Source: Pseudomonas alkylphenolica (GTDB taxonomy: Bacteria > Pseudomonadota > Gammaproteobacteria > Pseudomonadales > Pseudomonadaceae). From it: a DNA stretch of 64,000 nucleotides. The notes below the pieces were generated by a model, which made no database searches, was not told the DNA's origin, and saw only the letters and a program-made list of their open reading frames with translations. This document shows positions 8,026 through 16,801 of this stretch, piece by piece. The position numbers and the translations under genes are program-made. The stretch's first letter is position 1, and the number at the start of each line of letters is the position of its first letter. Location: positions 569,517 to 633,516 of the forward strand of contig NZ_QJRG01000049.1 of NCBI RefSeq assembly GCF_004025535.1, read 5' to 3'.

Positions 8026-9987
8026 ATGATGAGTCTCGATATCAGTTTTGCGTACTTCAGGAACTTCCGCTTCGATGGGCAGTTCCACGTCCGCTGTAGC
8101 GGTAACGACTTATGCAAGGTAAAGCATATTTACTACTCGCTGGAGCGGCTCGAGGCGCAGGGGCCGGTGCCTGTGGATGGCATAACCGTGCTGTCGCAAA
8201 GCCAGAGCGGTGCTCTGGAACACCATGGTTGTCCGGCAACCCTGGCGAGCGGGCAGGTTCCAGGGACTTACCACATCACCCCTCAGGTGACGTTGACAGA
8301 CGAAGAGGTCCTCAAGAGAAATCTTCCTCACTTTGCCAGTGGGGAGTTGGTGCTCAAACCGTTGATCATCGTCGTTGGAGCGGATGAATCAAGCAGAAGC
8401 GTTCTCGACAAAGTGCCTCTGCCTGCCTCGGCAGGCCGGCGCAGGCGCGATGTGGCTGATCTCGGCGACACCGACGAGTCTTCGGGTTTACCTGTAATTG
8501 ATGACCCCTATGGCGACATGCATGCGCAGCTTCCGGTCCTGGAGAACGGCGAGCGTTTCCCCCCGTTGCTGGTGAAATTCATACCCGGTGGCGTTGAACA
8601 GTTTCTGGCTGACCTTGAACCTGACTCCTACTCGATCCTGGTGCGCCAATGGCCGAACCTGAAACAGGTGCTTGCCCCGCAGTCGTTATTGAGCGAGCAG
8701 GAACGGCAGGACAGCGCGCTGAGTGTGCTTCGCCACTTTTATGTGATCGAGCAGCCCGAAGGCATGAGCAATGAGATGTTTGTCGAACTGATCAGGGTGC
8801 TGGCGCCACTGGACTATCTCGAAACCCTGCACTTTGCGGCGCCGCAGACCGAGCACACTCCGTTTGTGCTTGCCGGGGCGGCAGCGGTGGTGGCGACGCT
8901 TATCACCGGTGTTGCCGTGGCAGCCGGGAACCACGCGTATGATGAAGCGCAGCCGACGCCCGACTTTGAAGCGCTGCAGACCTACCTGGATCAACCGGGC
9001 TCCAGACACCAGGGCATGAACATCCGCAAGGTCTGGGAAAAGCAGGTGGTGGGCAGCGGAGTCAGGGTTCACTTTTCCGATGGTGGGCTGCACCCCAACC
9101 ATGAAGATTTGCGAGGCAACCCGGATCTCAACATCATCAGCCATATCCCCAACACTGACCCAGACCACGGCACTGCGTCGGTTGGACTGCTCGTGGCCCG
9201 TGCTAACTCTCTGGGAATGTCGGGCATCTGCCATGCCAGTGAGCTGTATGTGTACAACAACAGGGCAACCAAGCACCACAATGCGCAAACCCCGAAGGAT
9301 CTTTTGCGGTATGTGAGGCCCGGTGACATTGTTGGTATCAACCGGCAAACTGCCAACATCAATGCGATGACCACTTTTCTTCCTTCACTGCACGACCAAC
9401 TCTGGTGGGACGCAACGCGCCAGCTGACAGAACGTGGTGCGGTCGTGGTCAATGCCGCGTGTAACGGCAGCTACAAAACAGACACCAACAAGCGCGCAGT
9501 CGCAAATTTTGGTGTTGATCTGTCCGAGTGGCCGTACTTTCTCGACCACGGCGATGCGGATGCCATCCTGATCGGGGCCTGCCACTCCTGGGATGGCAAA
9601 CCTCATCAATATTCGAACTACAACTATCGCTACCGCATGCTCAACAGTTGGGGCGACAGTGTCGCGACTTTGGGCTACGGGGCATTGCAGGACAAGGACG
9701 GCAACGATCGCGATTACACCGACAACTACGGGGGTACCTCAAGCGCAACGCCGCTGGTGACCGGCGCACTGGCGTTGATCCAGTCCTATGCCATCGAGCA
9801 CCACCATGTTTATCTCAATGCCAACCAGATGCATCTTCTGGTCATGGAGTCCGGCTACAAAGACGCTACGCTGCCTCACACGGATGTGCTGCCCATGGGC
9901 GCGCGGCCCGATGTCCATGGCGCGCTGGTGTTGCTGGATCGCATTCTGGGCGGCGGCAAGTTCCATACGGTGAAGGACGAACTTTGA
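8026..9987 (+). CDS. Subtilisin-fold (S8) serine protease with a long uncharacterised N-terminal region
   Basis: A 653-residue protein starting at ATG 8026 behind AAGGAAGGG. The C-terminal 300 residues carry the S8 triad: Asp352 (VHFSDGG), His381 (DHGTASVG) and Ser572 (GGTSSATP), with Asn480 in AACNGS as oxyanion residue. The first 340 residues match no family I recognise. There is no N-terminal signal peptide, but one hydrophobic stretch lies at about 280-301, and an Arg cluster (RRRR) near 138-141 could be a processing site. The gene looks less GC-rich than its neighbours by eye, which hints at transfer. It ends at a shared terminator with the chemoreceptor. Confidence 0.85.
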   Translation: MMSLDISFAYFRNFRFDGQFHVRCSGNDLCKVKHIYYSLERLEAQGPVPVDGITVLSQSQSGALEHHGCPATLASGQVPGTYHITPQVTLTDEEVLKRNLPHFASGELVLKPLIIVVGADESSRSVLDKVPLPASAGRRRRDVADLGDTDESSGLPVIDDPYGDMHAQLPVLENGERFPPLLVKFIPGGVEQFLADLEPDSYSILVRQWPNLKQVLAPQSLLSEQERQDSALSVLRHFYVIEQPEGMSNEMFVELIRVLAPLDYLETLHFAAPQTEHTPFVLAGAAAVVATLITGVAVAAGNHAYDEAQPTPDFEALQTYLDQPGSRHQGMNIRKVWEKQVVGSGVRVHFSDGGLHPNHEDLRGNPDLNIISHIPNTDPDHGTASVGLLVARANSLGMSGICHASELYVYNNRATKHHNAQTPKDLLRYVRPGDIVGINRQTANINAMTTFLPSLHDQLWWDATRQLTERGAVVVNAACNGSYKTDTNKRAVANFGVDLSEWPYFLDHGDADAILIGACHSWDGKPHQYSNYNYRYRMLNSWGDSVATLGYGALQDKDGNDRDYTDNYGGTSSATPLVTGALALIQSYAIEHHHVYLNANQMHLLVMESGYKDATLPHTDVLPMGARPDVHGALVLLDRILGGGKFHTVKDEL

Positions 9988-10008
9988 CGGAGTGACCGTC
10001 AGGCGAGG

Positions 10009-10035
10009 CCAGTGGAGCCGGGGCGGCTCCACTGG
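10009..10035. terminator. Bidirectional hairpin between protease and chemoreceptor genes
   Basis: CCAGTGGAGCC and GGCTCCACTGG form a perfect 11-base-pair stem with loop GGGGC between two convergent stop codons. Confidence 0.75.
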
Positions 10036-10043
10036 CACAAGGG

Positions 10044-12191
10044 TCAGACGCGGAACTGATCCATCAAGCCCTGCTGCTGGTTGGCCAGGCTGTTGAGCGA
10101 CTGGCTGACCCGTGCAGACTCATTGGCCTGGCCCGAGAGCGACTCGGTCACGTCGCGGATGGTGGCGACGTTGTTGTTGATCTCTTCGGCCACGGCACTT
10201 TGCTCTTCGGCGGCGCTGGCGATCTGCAGGTTCATGTCGCTGATCACGGTGACGGCATCGCCGATCTGCTGCAGTGCGGTCACCGCCTGACCGACTTGCT
10301 CAACGCTGCCCTGGGCCTGACGATGGCTGCTGTCCATGGCGCCCACCACCTCGCGGGTACCGGCCTGCAGATGCTCGATGACCTGACGGGTTTCTTCCAC
10401 CGACTCCTGGGTGCGGCGGGCGAGGTTGCGTACTTCATCGGCCACCACGGCAAAGCCACGGCCCGCTTCACCGGCGCGCGCGGCTTCAATCGCGGCGTTG
10501 AGCGCCAGCAGGTTGGTCTGTTCGGCGATGGAGCGGATCACTTCAAGTACCGAACCGATTTTCTCGCTGTTCTCGGCCAGGCCTTCGACCTGGGTCATAG
10601 CGGTATTCATGTCGGCGGCCAGTGTATCGATGCTGGCGGTGGTGCGGTCGATCACCGCCAGGCCCTGACGCGTGGCCTGGTCGGCGTCGCGAGCGGCCTG
10701 GGCGGCTTGCGCGGCGCTGCGGGCCACGTCCTGGGCGGTTGCGCTCATCTCGTGGGAGGCTGTTGCCACCTGGTCCACCTGGCGGTACTGCTGCTCCATG
10801 CCGGCGCTGGTCTGGCTGGCAATGGCAGAGGACTGGTCAGCGGTATCACGGGCCGCCTGCACCGAGCGTTTGACTTCGGCAATGGTCGGCTGCAGTTTGT
10901 CCAGGAAGCGGTTGAACCAACCCGCCAGTTCACCGAGCTCATCGTGCTTGTCGTATTGCAGGCGGCGGGTGAGGTCGCCTTCACCGCTGGCAATATCCTT
11001 GAGCATTGCGGCCACGTTGAGGATCGGCCGGGTCACGGTGCGGGCCATCAGCCAGATCAACAGCAGGCCGACGATGGCGGCCAGGCCACCCAGGCCCAGT
11101 TCGATCAGGGTGCCACTGGTGCTGCGCTGGTCGAGTTCCTGCTTCAAGGCGTCGGCCGGGCCGGTGAGGGCGCTTTCCGGTACGTCAAGCAACACACCCC
11201 AGGATTTGCCCCCGGGGATCGGAGTAAACGAAGCCAGCACTTTCAGGCGCTGTTCGTGATGGATGCTGTGCAGCGTTGTGCTTTCGGACAACAGACGGAT
11301 CAGTTCAGCGCCTTTTTCTGGGTCGACCTGGTCAAAGCGCTTGGCCAGCTTGCTGGCGTCCGCGCTGTAGCCTGCGAGCAAGCCGGCAGGACTGAGGATG
11401 CTGACTTGCGTCTGGCCCTGGTACAGGTTGCGGCTGGCTTGTTGGCTCAGGGCCTGCAGGCTGTTCAGGTTGATGTCCACCGACAGCGTGGCAACGACTT
11501 TGTCGGCGACCATCAGCGGGAAGGCGATGCTGGTCATCAGCACCTGCTGGCCGTTGATCTCGTAAAAGTACGGCTCGATCACGCACACCTTGCGCGTGCT
11601 GCGTGGGCACATCGACCAGGTGTTGGCCGGCTCGCCGCTCGGGCCGACGCTGGTGTCGGCCAGGTCGCGCTCAGGCAGGCTCATGGAGGTCAGTTGACCG
11701 GGGGTCGGTTGTGACCAGTACAACGAGAAGCGGCCTTTTTCGTTGCTGCCCAGCTTTTCCTGATTGGCGAACAGTTCGTCCTTGTTGTCCAGCGCATTGG
11801 GCTCGAATACCAGCGACAGGCCGAGGAGGTCGGGGTTGGCCTGCAACGCGGAATACACCTGGCGGGTCAGGTCTTCGCGCAGATCGAAGGCGTCGATGAA
11901 GCGCTTTTCAGCCTGTTCGCGCAAAAACAGCACCTGACGGGAAAAGCCCGCGCCGTATTGGTAGGCATCCATGAACTGGCGGCGAATGCTCAACGCCTGG
12001 ACTTCGCCCTGTGACTCGATGCGTTGCTGGGCCGCTTCGGTGAGCATTTGCGTGCTGCTGGCTTTGACCAGCTCTGAGCTATGCTCCATGCGGTACAACG
12101 AGAGGCCGACCAGCAGGGTGACGATGCTGGCCAGGCACAGCCCGGCCAGCAGGGTGATCTTCCATTGAATGGAAAGTTGTCTGAACGACAT
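10044..12191 (-). CDS. Methyl-accepting chemotaxis protein with dCache sensor
   Basis: A 715-residue chemoreceptor: TM1 about residues 11-33, periplasmic dCache domain about 40-355, TM2 about 362-384, HAMP about 385-437, then a signalling domain whose tip is EQTNLLALNAAIEAARAGEAGRGF near 557-580. The sensor holds YWS (158-160) and an Asp at 239 in SVDIN, the position that contacts ligand amino groups in PctA-like dCache proteins. Ligands could be amino acids or amines, as in TlpQ/McpU; that is inference. It has AAAGGA upstream of the ATG and a near-perfect sigma-28 promoter at 12231-12257, so it belongs to the flagellar regulon. Confidence 0.95.
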   Translation of the reverse strand: MSFRQLSIQWKITLLAGLCLASIVTLLVGLSLYRMEHSSELVKASSTQMLTEAAQQRIESQGEVQALSIRRQFMDAYQYGAGFSRQVLFLREQAEKRFIDAFDLREDLTRQVYSALQANPDLLGLSLVFEPNALDNKDELFANQEKLGSNEKGRFSLYWSQPTPGQLTSMSLPERDLADTSVGPSGEPANTWSMCPRSTRKVCVIEPYFYEINGQQVLMTSIAFPLMVADKVVATLSVDINLNSLQALSQQASRNLYQGQTQVSILSPAGLLAGYSADASKLAKRFDQVDPEKGAELIRLLSESTTLHSIHHEQRLKVLASFTPIPGGKSWGVLLDVPESALTGPADALKQELDQRSTSGTLIELGLGGLAAIVGLLLIWLMARTVTRPILNVAAMLKDIASGEGDLTRRLQYDKHDELGELAGWFNRFLDKLQPTIAEVKRSVQAARDTADQSSAIASQTSAGMEQQYRQVDQVATASHEMSATAQDVARSAAQAAQAARDADQATRQGLAVIDRTTASIDTLAADMNTAMTQVEGLAENSEKIGSVLEVIRSIAEQTNLLALNAAIEAARAGEAGRGFAVVADEVRNLARRTQESVEETRQVIEHLQAGTREVVGAMDSSHRQAQGSVEQVGQAVTALQQIGDAVTVISDMNLQIASAAEEQSAVAEEINNNVATIRDVTESLSGQANESARVSQSLNSLANQQQGLMDQFRV

Positions 12192-12230
12192 GGCGAAGTC
12201 CTTTGATCTGAAAGTCTGAGGCTGTCGAAC

Positions 12231-12257
12231 ATATCGGCGGCAACACGACGTTCTTTA
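12231..12257 (-). promoter_or_regulatory. Sigma-28 (FliA) promoter of the chemoreceptor gene
   Basis: On the minus strand the sequence reads TAAAGAAC, 11 bases, then GCCGATAT. The FliA consensus is TAAAGTTT-N11-GCCGATAA, so spacing is exact and 13 of 16 element bases agree. It ends about 40 bases upstream of the chemoreceptor ATG. Confidence 0.85.
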
Positions 12258-12459
12258 CTAAAAAAACTTATTTCAAAGGATTTATTTCGGTTGATTTAGA
12301 GGGCTTTTTTGCAGAATGCCTCGCCCCGTGCTTTGACAAGCAAGGGGGTCTGCTTCAGAGTGTGCGCCCCCATAAAAATTACCTGTCGTTCGGCCTCTGC
12401 TTACGAGCAGTCTGTCGCCGATGCGGTCGCTTTTTGTCTGGTTTTTAGAGGTCACAGGA

Positions 12460-13779
12460 ATGAATGCAGTAATTGCCGCGGTCGGCATCATGCTGATACT
12501 GAGTCTGTCCCGCGTGCATGTGGTGATCGCCCTGATCGTCGGTGCACTGGCCGGCGGGCTGGTCGGTGGCCTGGGTATCGAGGGCACGCTCAAGGCGTTC
12601 AACGGCGGCCTGGGCGGTGGCGCGACGGTTGCGTTGTCGTATGCTTTGCTCGGCGCCTTTGCCGTGGCCATTGCCAAGTCGGGCATGGCCCACGCCCTGG
12701 CGGACCGCGCCCTGGCCATGGTCGACCGGCAGGGGCATGCCGATGGCGGCAAGGTCAAATGGCTGCTGATCGGCCTGTTGCTGGTGGTGGCGATTTCTTC
12801 GCAGAACATACTGCCGATCCACATCGCCTTCATTCCGCTGCTGGTGCCGCCGCTGCTCTATGTGCTGACCAAGCTGAACATTGACCGCCGGCTGGTGGCC
12901 TGTGTGATGACCTTTGGCCTGATCACGCCGTACATGTTCTTGCCGGTGGGGTTCGGCAACATTTTCCTCAACGAGATTCTGCTGGCCAACGTCAGCCGTA
13001 GCGGGGTGGATGTCAGTGGTGTCAATGTCACCCACGCCATGGCCATTCCGGCTGCCGGCATGCTCTTCGGCCTGTTGGTGGCGGTGTTTTTCAGCTACCG
13101 GAAAAAGCGCGTCTATGACCTGGAAAAAATCGAGCAGGTCGAGCAGGTCGCTGTGCGCTACAACCCGCTGACGCTGATGGTTGCGGGTGTTGCCGTCGCC
13201 GCGGCATTTATCATTCAGCTGTGGCTGGACTCGATGATCATCGGTGCCATGGCCGGCTTTCTGATTTTCTCGGTCTCCGGCATCGTGCGCTGGAAGGAAA
13301 CCGATGACCTGTTCACCGAGGGCATGAAGATGATGGCCATGATTGGCTTCATCATGATTGCCGCATCGGGCTTTGCCGAAGTGATGAAGGCCACCGGCGA
13401 GGTCAAGAACCTCGTCGAGGTCTCGGCCAGCTGGATTGGTCACAGCAAGGGCGTCGGTGCACTGTTGATGCTGCTGGTCGGCTTGCTGGTGACCATGGGC
13501 ATTGGCTCGTCGTTTTCCACCGTGCCGATCCTTGCCGCGATTTTCGTGCCGCTGTGCGTGCAGCTGGGTTTCGACCCGGTGGCCACCGTGTGCATCGTTG
13601 GCACCGCTGGCGCGTTGGGGGATGCGGGCTCACCCGCTTCGGATTCGACCCTGGGCCCGACCTCGGGACTGAACGTGGATGGTCAGCACCACCATATCTG
13701 GGACACTGTGGTGCCGACGTTCATCCACTACAACTTGCCGTTGCTGGCCTTTGGCTGGCTGGCGGCGATGACGCTTTAG
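12460..13779 (+). CDS. Na+/H+ antiporter family (NhaC/YuiF-like) membrane protein
   Basis: A 439-residue polytopic membrane protein starting at ATG 12460 with AGAGGT nine bases upstream; an upstream in-frame ATG at 12421 lacks a ribosome site. About eleven hydrophobic helices are seen, with conserved polar breaks SSQNILPIHIAFIPLL, GFGNIFLNE, GIGSSFSTVPILA and DAGSPASDSTLGPT, typical of the Na_H_antiporter and related ion-transporter superfamily. It may exchange Na+ for H+ or carry an organic anion. It converges on the orphan fecR with a shared hairpin. Confidence 0.82.
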   Translation: MNAVIAAVGIMLILSLSRVHVVIALIVGALAGGLVGGLGIEGTLKAFNGGLGGGATVALSYALLGAFAVAIAKSGMAHALADRALAMVDRQGHADGGKVKWLLIGLLLVVAISSQNILPIHIAFIPLLVPPLLYVLTKLNIDRRLVACVMTFGLITPYMFLPVGFGNIFLNEILLANVSRSGVDVSGVNVTHAMAIPAAGMLFGLLVAVFFSYRKKRVYDLEKIEQVEQVAVRYNPLTLMVAGVAVAAAFIIQLWLDSMIIGAMAGFLIFSVSGIVRWKETDDLFTEGMKMMAMIGFIMIAASGFAEVMKATGEVKNLVEVSASWIGHSKGVGALLMLLVGLLVTMGIGSSFSTVPILAAIFVPLCVQLGFDPVATVCIVGTAGALGDAGSPASDSTLGPTSGLNVDGQHHHIWDTVVPTFIHYNLPLLAFGWLAAMTL

Positions 13780-13792
13780 AACGCGCGAAAGA

Positions 13793-13817
13793 GGGGTTGA
13801 GCAAAAGGCTCAGCCCC
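13793..13817. terminator. Bidirectional hairpin between antiporter and fecR genes
   Basis: GGGGTTGAGC pairs with GCTCAGCCCC (one G-T pair) around loop AAAAG. It spans the end of the orphan fecR gene, between two convergent genes. Confidence 0.65.
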
Positions 13818-14826
13818 GTGCCGGTGGCGGCGAGATACGGTTGAGGAGCATGCTGCCGTCCTTGCTGCGGGTCAGGTAGACCGGTAGCACTTTGGGCAGG
13901 TTGCTGACCAGACGATTGATCTGGCGGGTGTCGTAAATACCGCTGATGCGAATGCTGCCGGTGCTTTCGTCGGCCAGCACCAAGGGGTGTTCGAGGTAAC
14001 GGTTGATCTGCGGCAGGGCCTGGGCGAGGCTCAGGTTGTCGAGGATCAGCTTGCCGTTGCGCCACGCCAGGCTGTTGTCGTGCGCGTAGGTCTGGTTCAG
14101 GCGCGGCTCGAAATCGCCGGCCTGGTAGCTGGCCTGCATCCCCGGGCCAAGGCGGTATCCCCCCTCGACGCTGGTGCTGCTGTTGCTGCTCACCAGTACC
14201 GAGCCTTCCACCAGGGTGACCTTGACCTGGTCTTCATACTTCCACACGTTGAACTGGGTGCCGGTGACCCGGGTCTGGCCCTGGGCGGCGTGGACGATGA
14301 ACGGGTGCTGGCTGTCGTGGTAGACGCTGAAAAACGCCTCGCCCTTGATCAGGGTGACCCGGCGCTCGTCCTTGTAGTTGGTGAAACGCAGTTCGGTGCC
14401 CAGGTTCAATTCGACCTGGCTGCCGTCGCCGAGGACCACGCGGCTGATCGCGTCGGTGCTCTCTACGTGCTGGTAGCTGTTGGGCAGCCAGCCCTGTTCC
14501 CAGCCGATCCAGCCACCCACGGGCAAGGCCACCAGGGCAACGGCGGCGGCCGAGGCATAGTGGCGCCAGGTACTGCGGCGGCGCGGGGCGAGGGGCAGGT
14601 TGATGACATTGCCGGGGACCGGGCTACGGGGCAGGTGATCGGCGGTGTGCCAAATCTCCAGCATGGCCTGGTATTCCCGGGCGTGTAGAGGGTCCGCTGC
14701 CAGCCATTGCTCGAAGGCCAGACGCTCATCTGCGGTGCAGTCCTCAGCCTGCAAACGCAGGCACCAATGCGCGGCGGCATCGGTGATGGCATCGTATTCT
14801 TCGGCGCTGTGGCTGGTGTGATTCAT
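13810..14826 (-). CDS. Orphan FecR-family anti-sigma/regulator protein
   Basis: A 338-residue FecR-like protein. The N-terminal cytoplasmic part (about 1-85) has the pattern AAHWCLRLQAEDCTADERLAFEQWLAADPLHAREYQ. One TM segment follows (about 93-110, VALVALPVGGWIGW), then a periplasmic FecR domain (VVLGDGSQVELNLGTEL to QFNVWKYED) and a C-terminal STN-like region. FecR proteins pass the signal of a loaded TonB receptor to an ECF sigma factor. No sigma gene or receptor lies next to it; the upstream neighbour is an acyl-CoA dehydrogenase. A Fur-like site sits upstream at 14888-14906. Confidence 0.92.
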   Translation of the reverse strand: MNHTSHSAEEYDAITDAAAHWCLRLQAEDCTADERLAFEQWLAADPLHAREYQAMLEIWHTADHLPRSPVPGNVINLPLAPRRRSTWRHYASAAAVALVALPVGGWIGWEQGWLPNSYQHVESTDAISRVVLGDGSQVELNLGTELRFTNYKDERRVTLIKGEAFFSVYHDSQHPFIVHAAQGQTRVTGTQFNVWKYEDQVKVTLVEGSVLVSSNSSTSVEGGYRLGPGMQASYQAGDFEPRLNQTYAHDNSLAWRNGKLILDNLSLAQALPQINRYLEHPLVLADESTGSIRISGIYDTRQINRLVSNLPKVLPVYLTRSKDGSMLLNRISPPPARG

Positions 14827-14887
14827 CGAGACTCCCGGTTTTGCCCATTCTACCCTTGAGCGTAGGCGGCGAGAACCCGAGATAATG

Positions 14888-14906
14888 GCGAATGACTATC
14901 AGTTGT
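14888..14906 (-). promoter_or_regulatory. Possible Fur box upstream of orphan fecR
   Basis: The 19 bases GCGAATGACTATCAGTTGT match GATAATGATTATCATTATC at 12 positions, with 10 of 11 in the core AATGAcTATCA. It lies about 60 bases upstream of the fecR start in an AT-richer stretch. Position and core fit; the flanks are poor. Confidence 0.45.
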
Positions 14907-15008
14907 AAGTTTTTTTACCGTGAAAAGTGCCGTAAAAACACTGAATTCGCAGCCATACCCCGTTTTCAGCAGGGCATGACTGCGCGTTCGGCGCCGACTG
15001 ACGGTATT

Positions 15009-16778
15009 TCAGAACTGCTCGGCGTCAAGGCCGAACAGCGAGCCGCTACCGGCGCGGATGCTGGCCTGCAGCGACAGGGTACGTGGCAACAAGCGGGCAA
15101 AGAAGAACGCGGCGCTGGCACGCTTGGCTCCATAGAACACCGGGTCGTGAGCCAATTGCTGTTCGGCGACCTGGTCCATGCGTGCCCACATGTAGGCGTA
15201 AGCCACATAGCCAAATACCTGTAGGTACTCCACCGAGGCGGCACCGATGGTATTGGCGTCTTCGGCAGCCTGGGTGCACAGCCACTGGCTGAGGTTTTCC
15301 AGTTCGGCGGTGGCGTCGAGCAGGGCCTGCGCGTAAGGCGTACCGTGCGCACAGAAGCTGCGGATTTCGCCGGTGAACTCGGCCAGGGCCTTGCCACCGT
15401 CAGCCACCACTTTGCGCCCGAGCAGGTCCAGGGCCTGAATGCCGTTGGTGCCTTCATAGATCTGGGCAATGCGCACATCGCGCACCAGTTGTTCCTGACC
15501 CCATTCGCGAATGTAGCCGTGACCGCCGAACACTTGCTGGCCGAGCACGCAGCTTTCCAGGCCATTGTCGGTAAAGAACGCTTTCGCCACCGGGGTCAGC
15601 AGGGCAACCTGGCGCTGCGCGGAGGCTTGTTCCTCGCGATCCTCGGCGTATTTGGCGATGTCCAGTTGCTGGCCTACATAGGTCGCAAACGCCCGACCAC
15701 CTTCGGTCAGGGCGCGCATGGTCAGCAACATGCGACGTACATCGGGGTGAACAATGATCGGGTCGGCAATCTTCTCACGGGCTTGCGCGCCAGTGGCCGC
15801 GCGGCTTTGCAGGCGGTCCCGGGCGTAGCGCGCAGCGTTCTGATACGAGGCTTCGGCGCAGCCGATTCCCTGGATGCCGATGGACAGGCGCTCGTAGTTC
15901 ATCATGGTGAACATTGCCGCCAGGCCGCGATTCGGTTCGCCGATCAGGTAACCGCTGGCCTCGTCGAAGTTCATCACGCAGGTGGCCGAGGCCTTGATGC
16001 CCATTTTGTGTTCCAGCGAACCGCAGTGCGCCGGGTTGCGCGCGCCCAGGCTGCCATCGGCGTTGACCAGGAACTTGGGCACCAGGAACAGCGAGATGCC
16101 CTTGGGCCCGGCGGGGGCATCGGGCAGCTTGGCCAGCACCAGGTGGATGATGTTGTCGGTCAGGTCCTGCTCGCCACCGGTGATGAAAATCTTTGTGCCA
16201 CTGATGCGGTAACTGCCATCGGCATGGGGCTCGGCCTTGGTCTGGATGATCCCGAGGTCGGTGCCGGCATGCGGTTCGGTCAGGCACATGGTGCCGGCCC
16301 ACTGGCCGCTGTACAGCGGCGGCAGGTAGGTGGCTTTGAGGTCGTCGCTGGCATGGGCGTCGAGGGCCAGGCAGCAACCGGCGCTCAGGGCCGAGTACAG
16401 GCTGAAACTGCAGTTGGCGGCATAGAGCATTTCTTCGAACTGCACCGCGAGCATTTTCGGCATGCCCAGGCCGCCGTGCTCGGGGTTGCCGGCAAGGCCG
16501 ACCCAGCCGCCTTCACGGTACGTCTGCCAGGCTTCGGCAAAGCCGTCGGGGGTGCGCACTTCACCGGCATCGAACACCACGCCTTGTTCATCGCCACTGC
16601 GGTTGAGCGGGGCGATCAACTGACCGGTGATTTTCGCCGCTTCTTCCAGAATGGCATCGGCGGTGTCGGCGTCCACCCGTTCGGCCAGGGCCGGAAGCCG
16701 CGCCCAGAGCGCCGGGCCCTGGAACACTTCATGAAGGACAAAGCGCATGTCGCGCAGCGGAGCATTGAATTCAGGCAT
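15009..16778 (-). CDS. FadE-type acyl-CoA dehydrogenase
   Basis: A 589-residue acyl-CoA dehydrogenase of the long form with an extra C-terminal domain. FAD-binding motifs are MCLTEPHAGTDLG near residues 160-170 and KIFITGGEQDLTDNIIHLVLA; the catalytic Glu sits in YEGTNGIQALDL near 430. It performs the first oxidation of beta-oxidation. It lies 23 bases after the acyl-CoA ligase gene on the same strand, so the two form an activation-plus-dehydrogenation operon. Chain-length preference is unknown. Confidence 0.93.
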   Translation of the reverse strand: MPEFNAPLRDMRFVLHEVFQGPALWARLPALAERVDADTADAILEEAAKITGQLIAPLNRSGDEQGVVFDAGEVRTPDGFAEAWQTYREGGWVGLAGNPEHGGLGMPKMLAVQFEEMLYAANCSFSLYSALSAGCCLALDAHASDDLKATYLPPLYSGQWAGTMCLTEPHAGTDLGIIQTKAEPHADGSYRISGTKIFITGGEQDLTDNIIHLVLAKLPDAPAGPKGISLFLVPKFLVNADGSLGARNPAHCGSLEHKMGIKASATCVMNFDEASGYLIGEPNRGLAAMFTMMNYERLSIGIQGIGCAEASYQNAARYARDRLQSRAATGAQAREKIADPIIVHPDVRRMLLTMRALTEGGRAFATYVGQQLDIAKYAEDREEQASAQRQVALLTPVAKAFFTDNGLESCVLGQQVFGGHGYIREWGQEQLVRDVRIAQIYEGTNGIQALDLLGRKVVADGGKALAEFTGEIRSFCAHGTPYAQALLDATAELENLSQWLCTQAAEDANTIGAASVEYLQVFGYVAYAYMWARMDQVAEQQLAHDPVFYGAKRASAAFFFARLLPRTLSLQASIRAGSGSLFGLDAEQF

Positions 16779-16801
16779 GGAGTTCTCGCTGTCTAAAGGG
16801 G

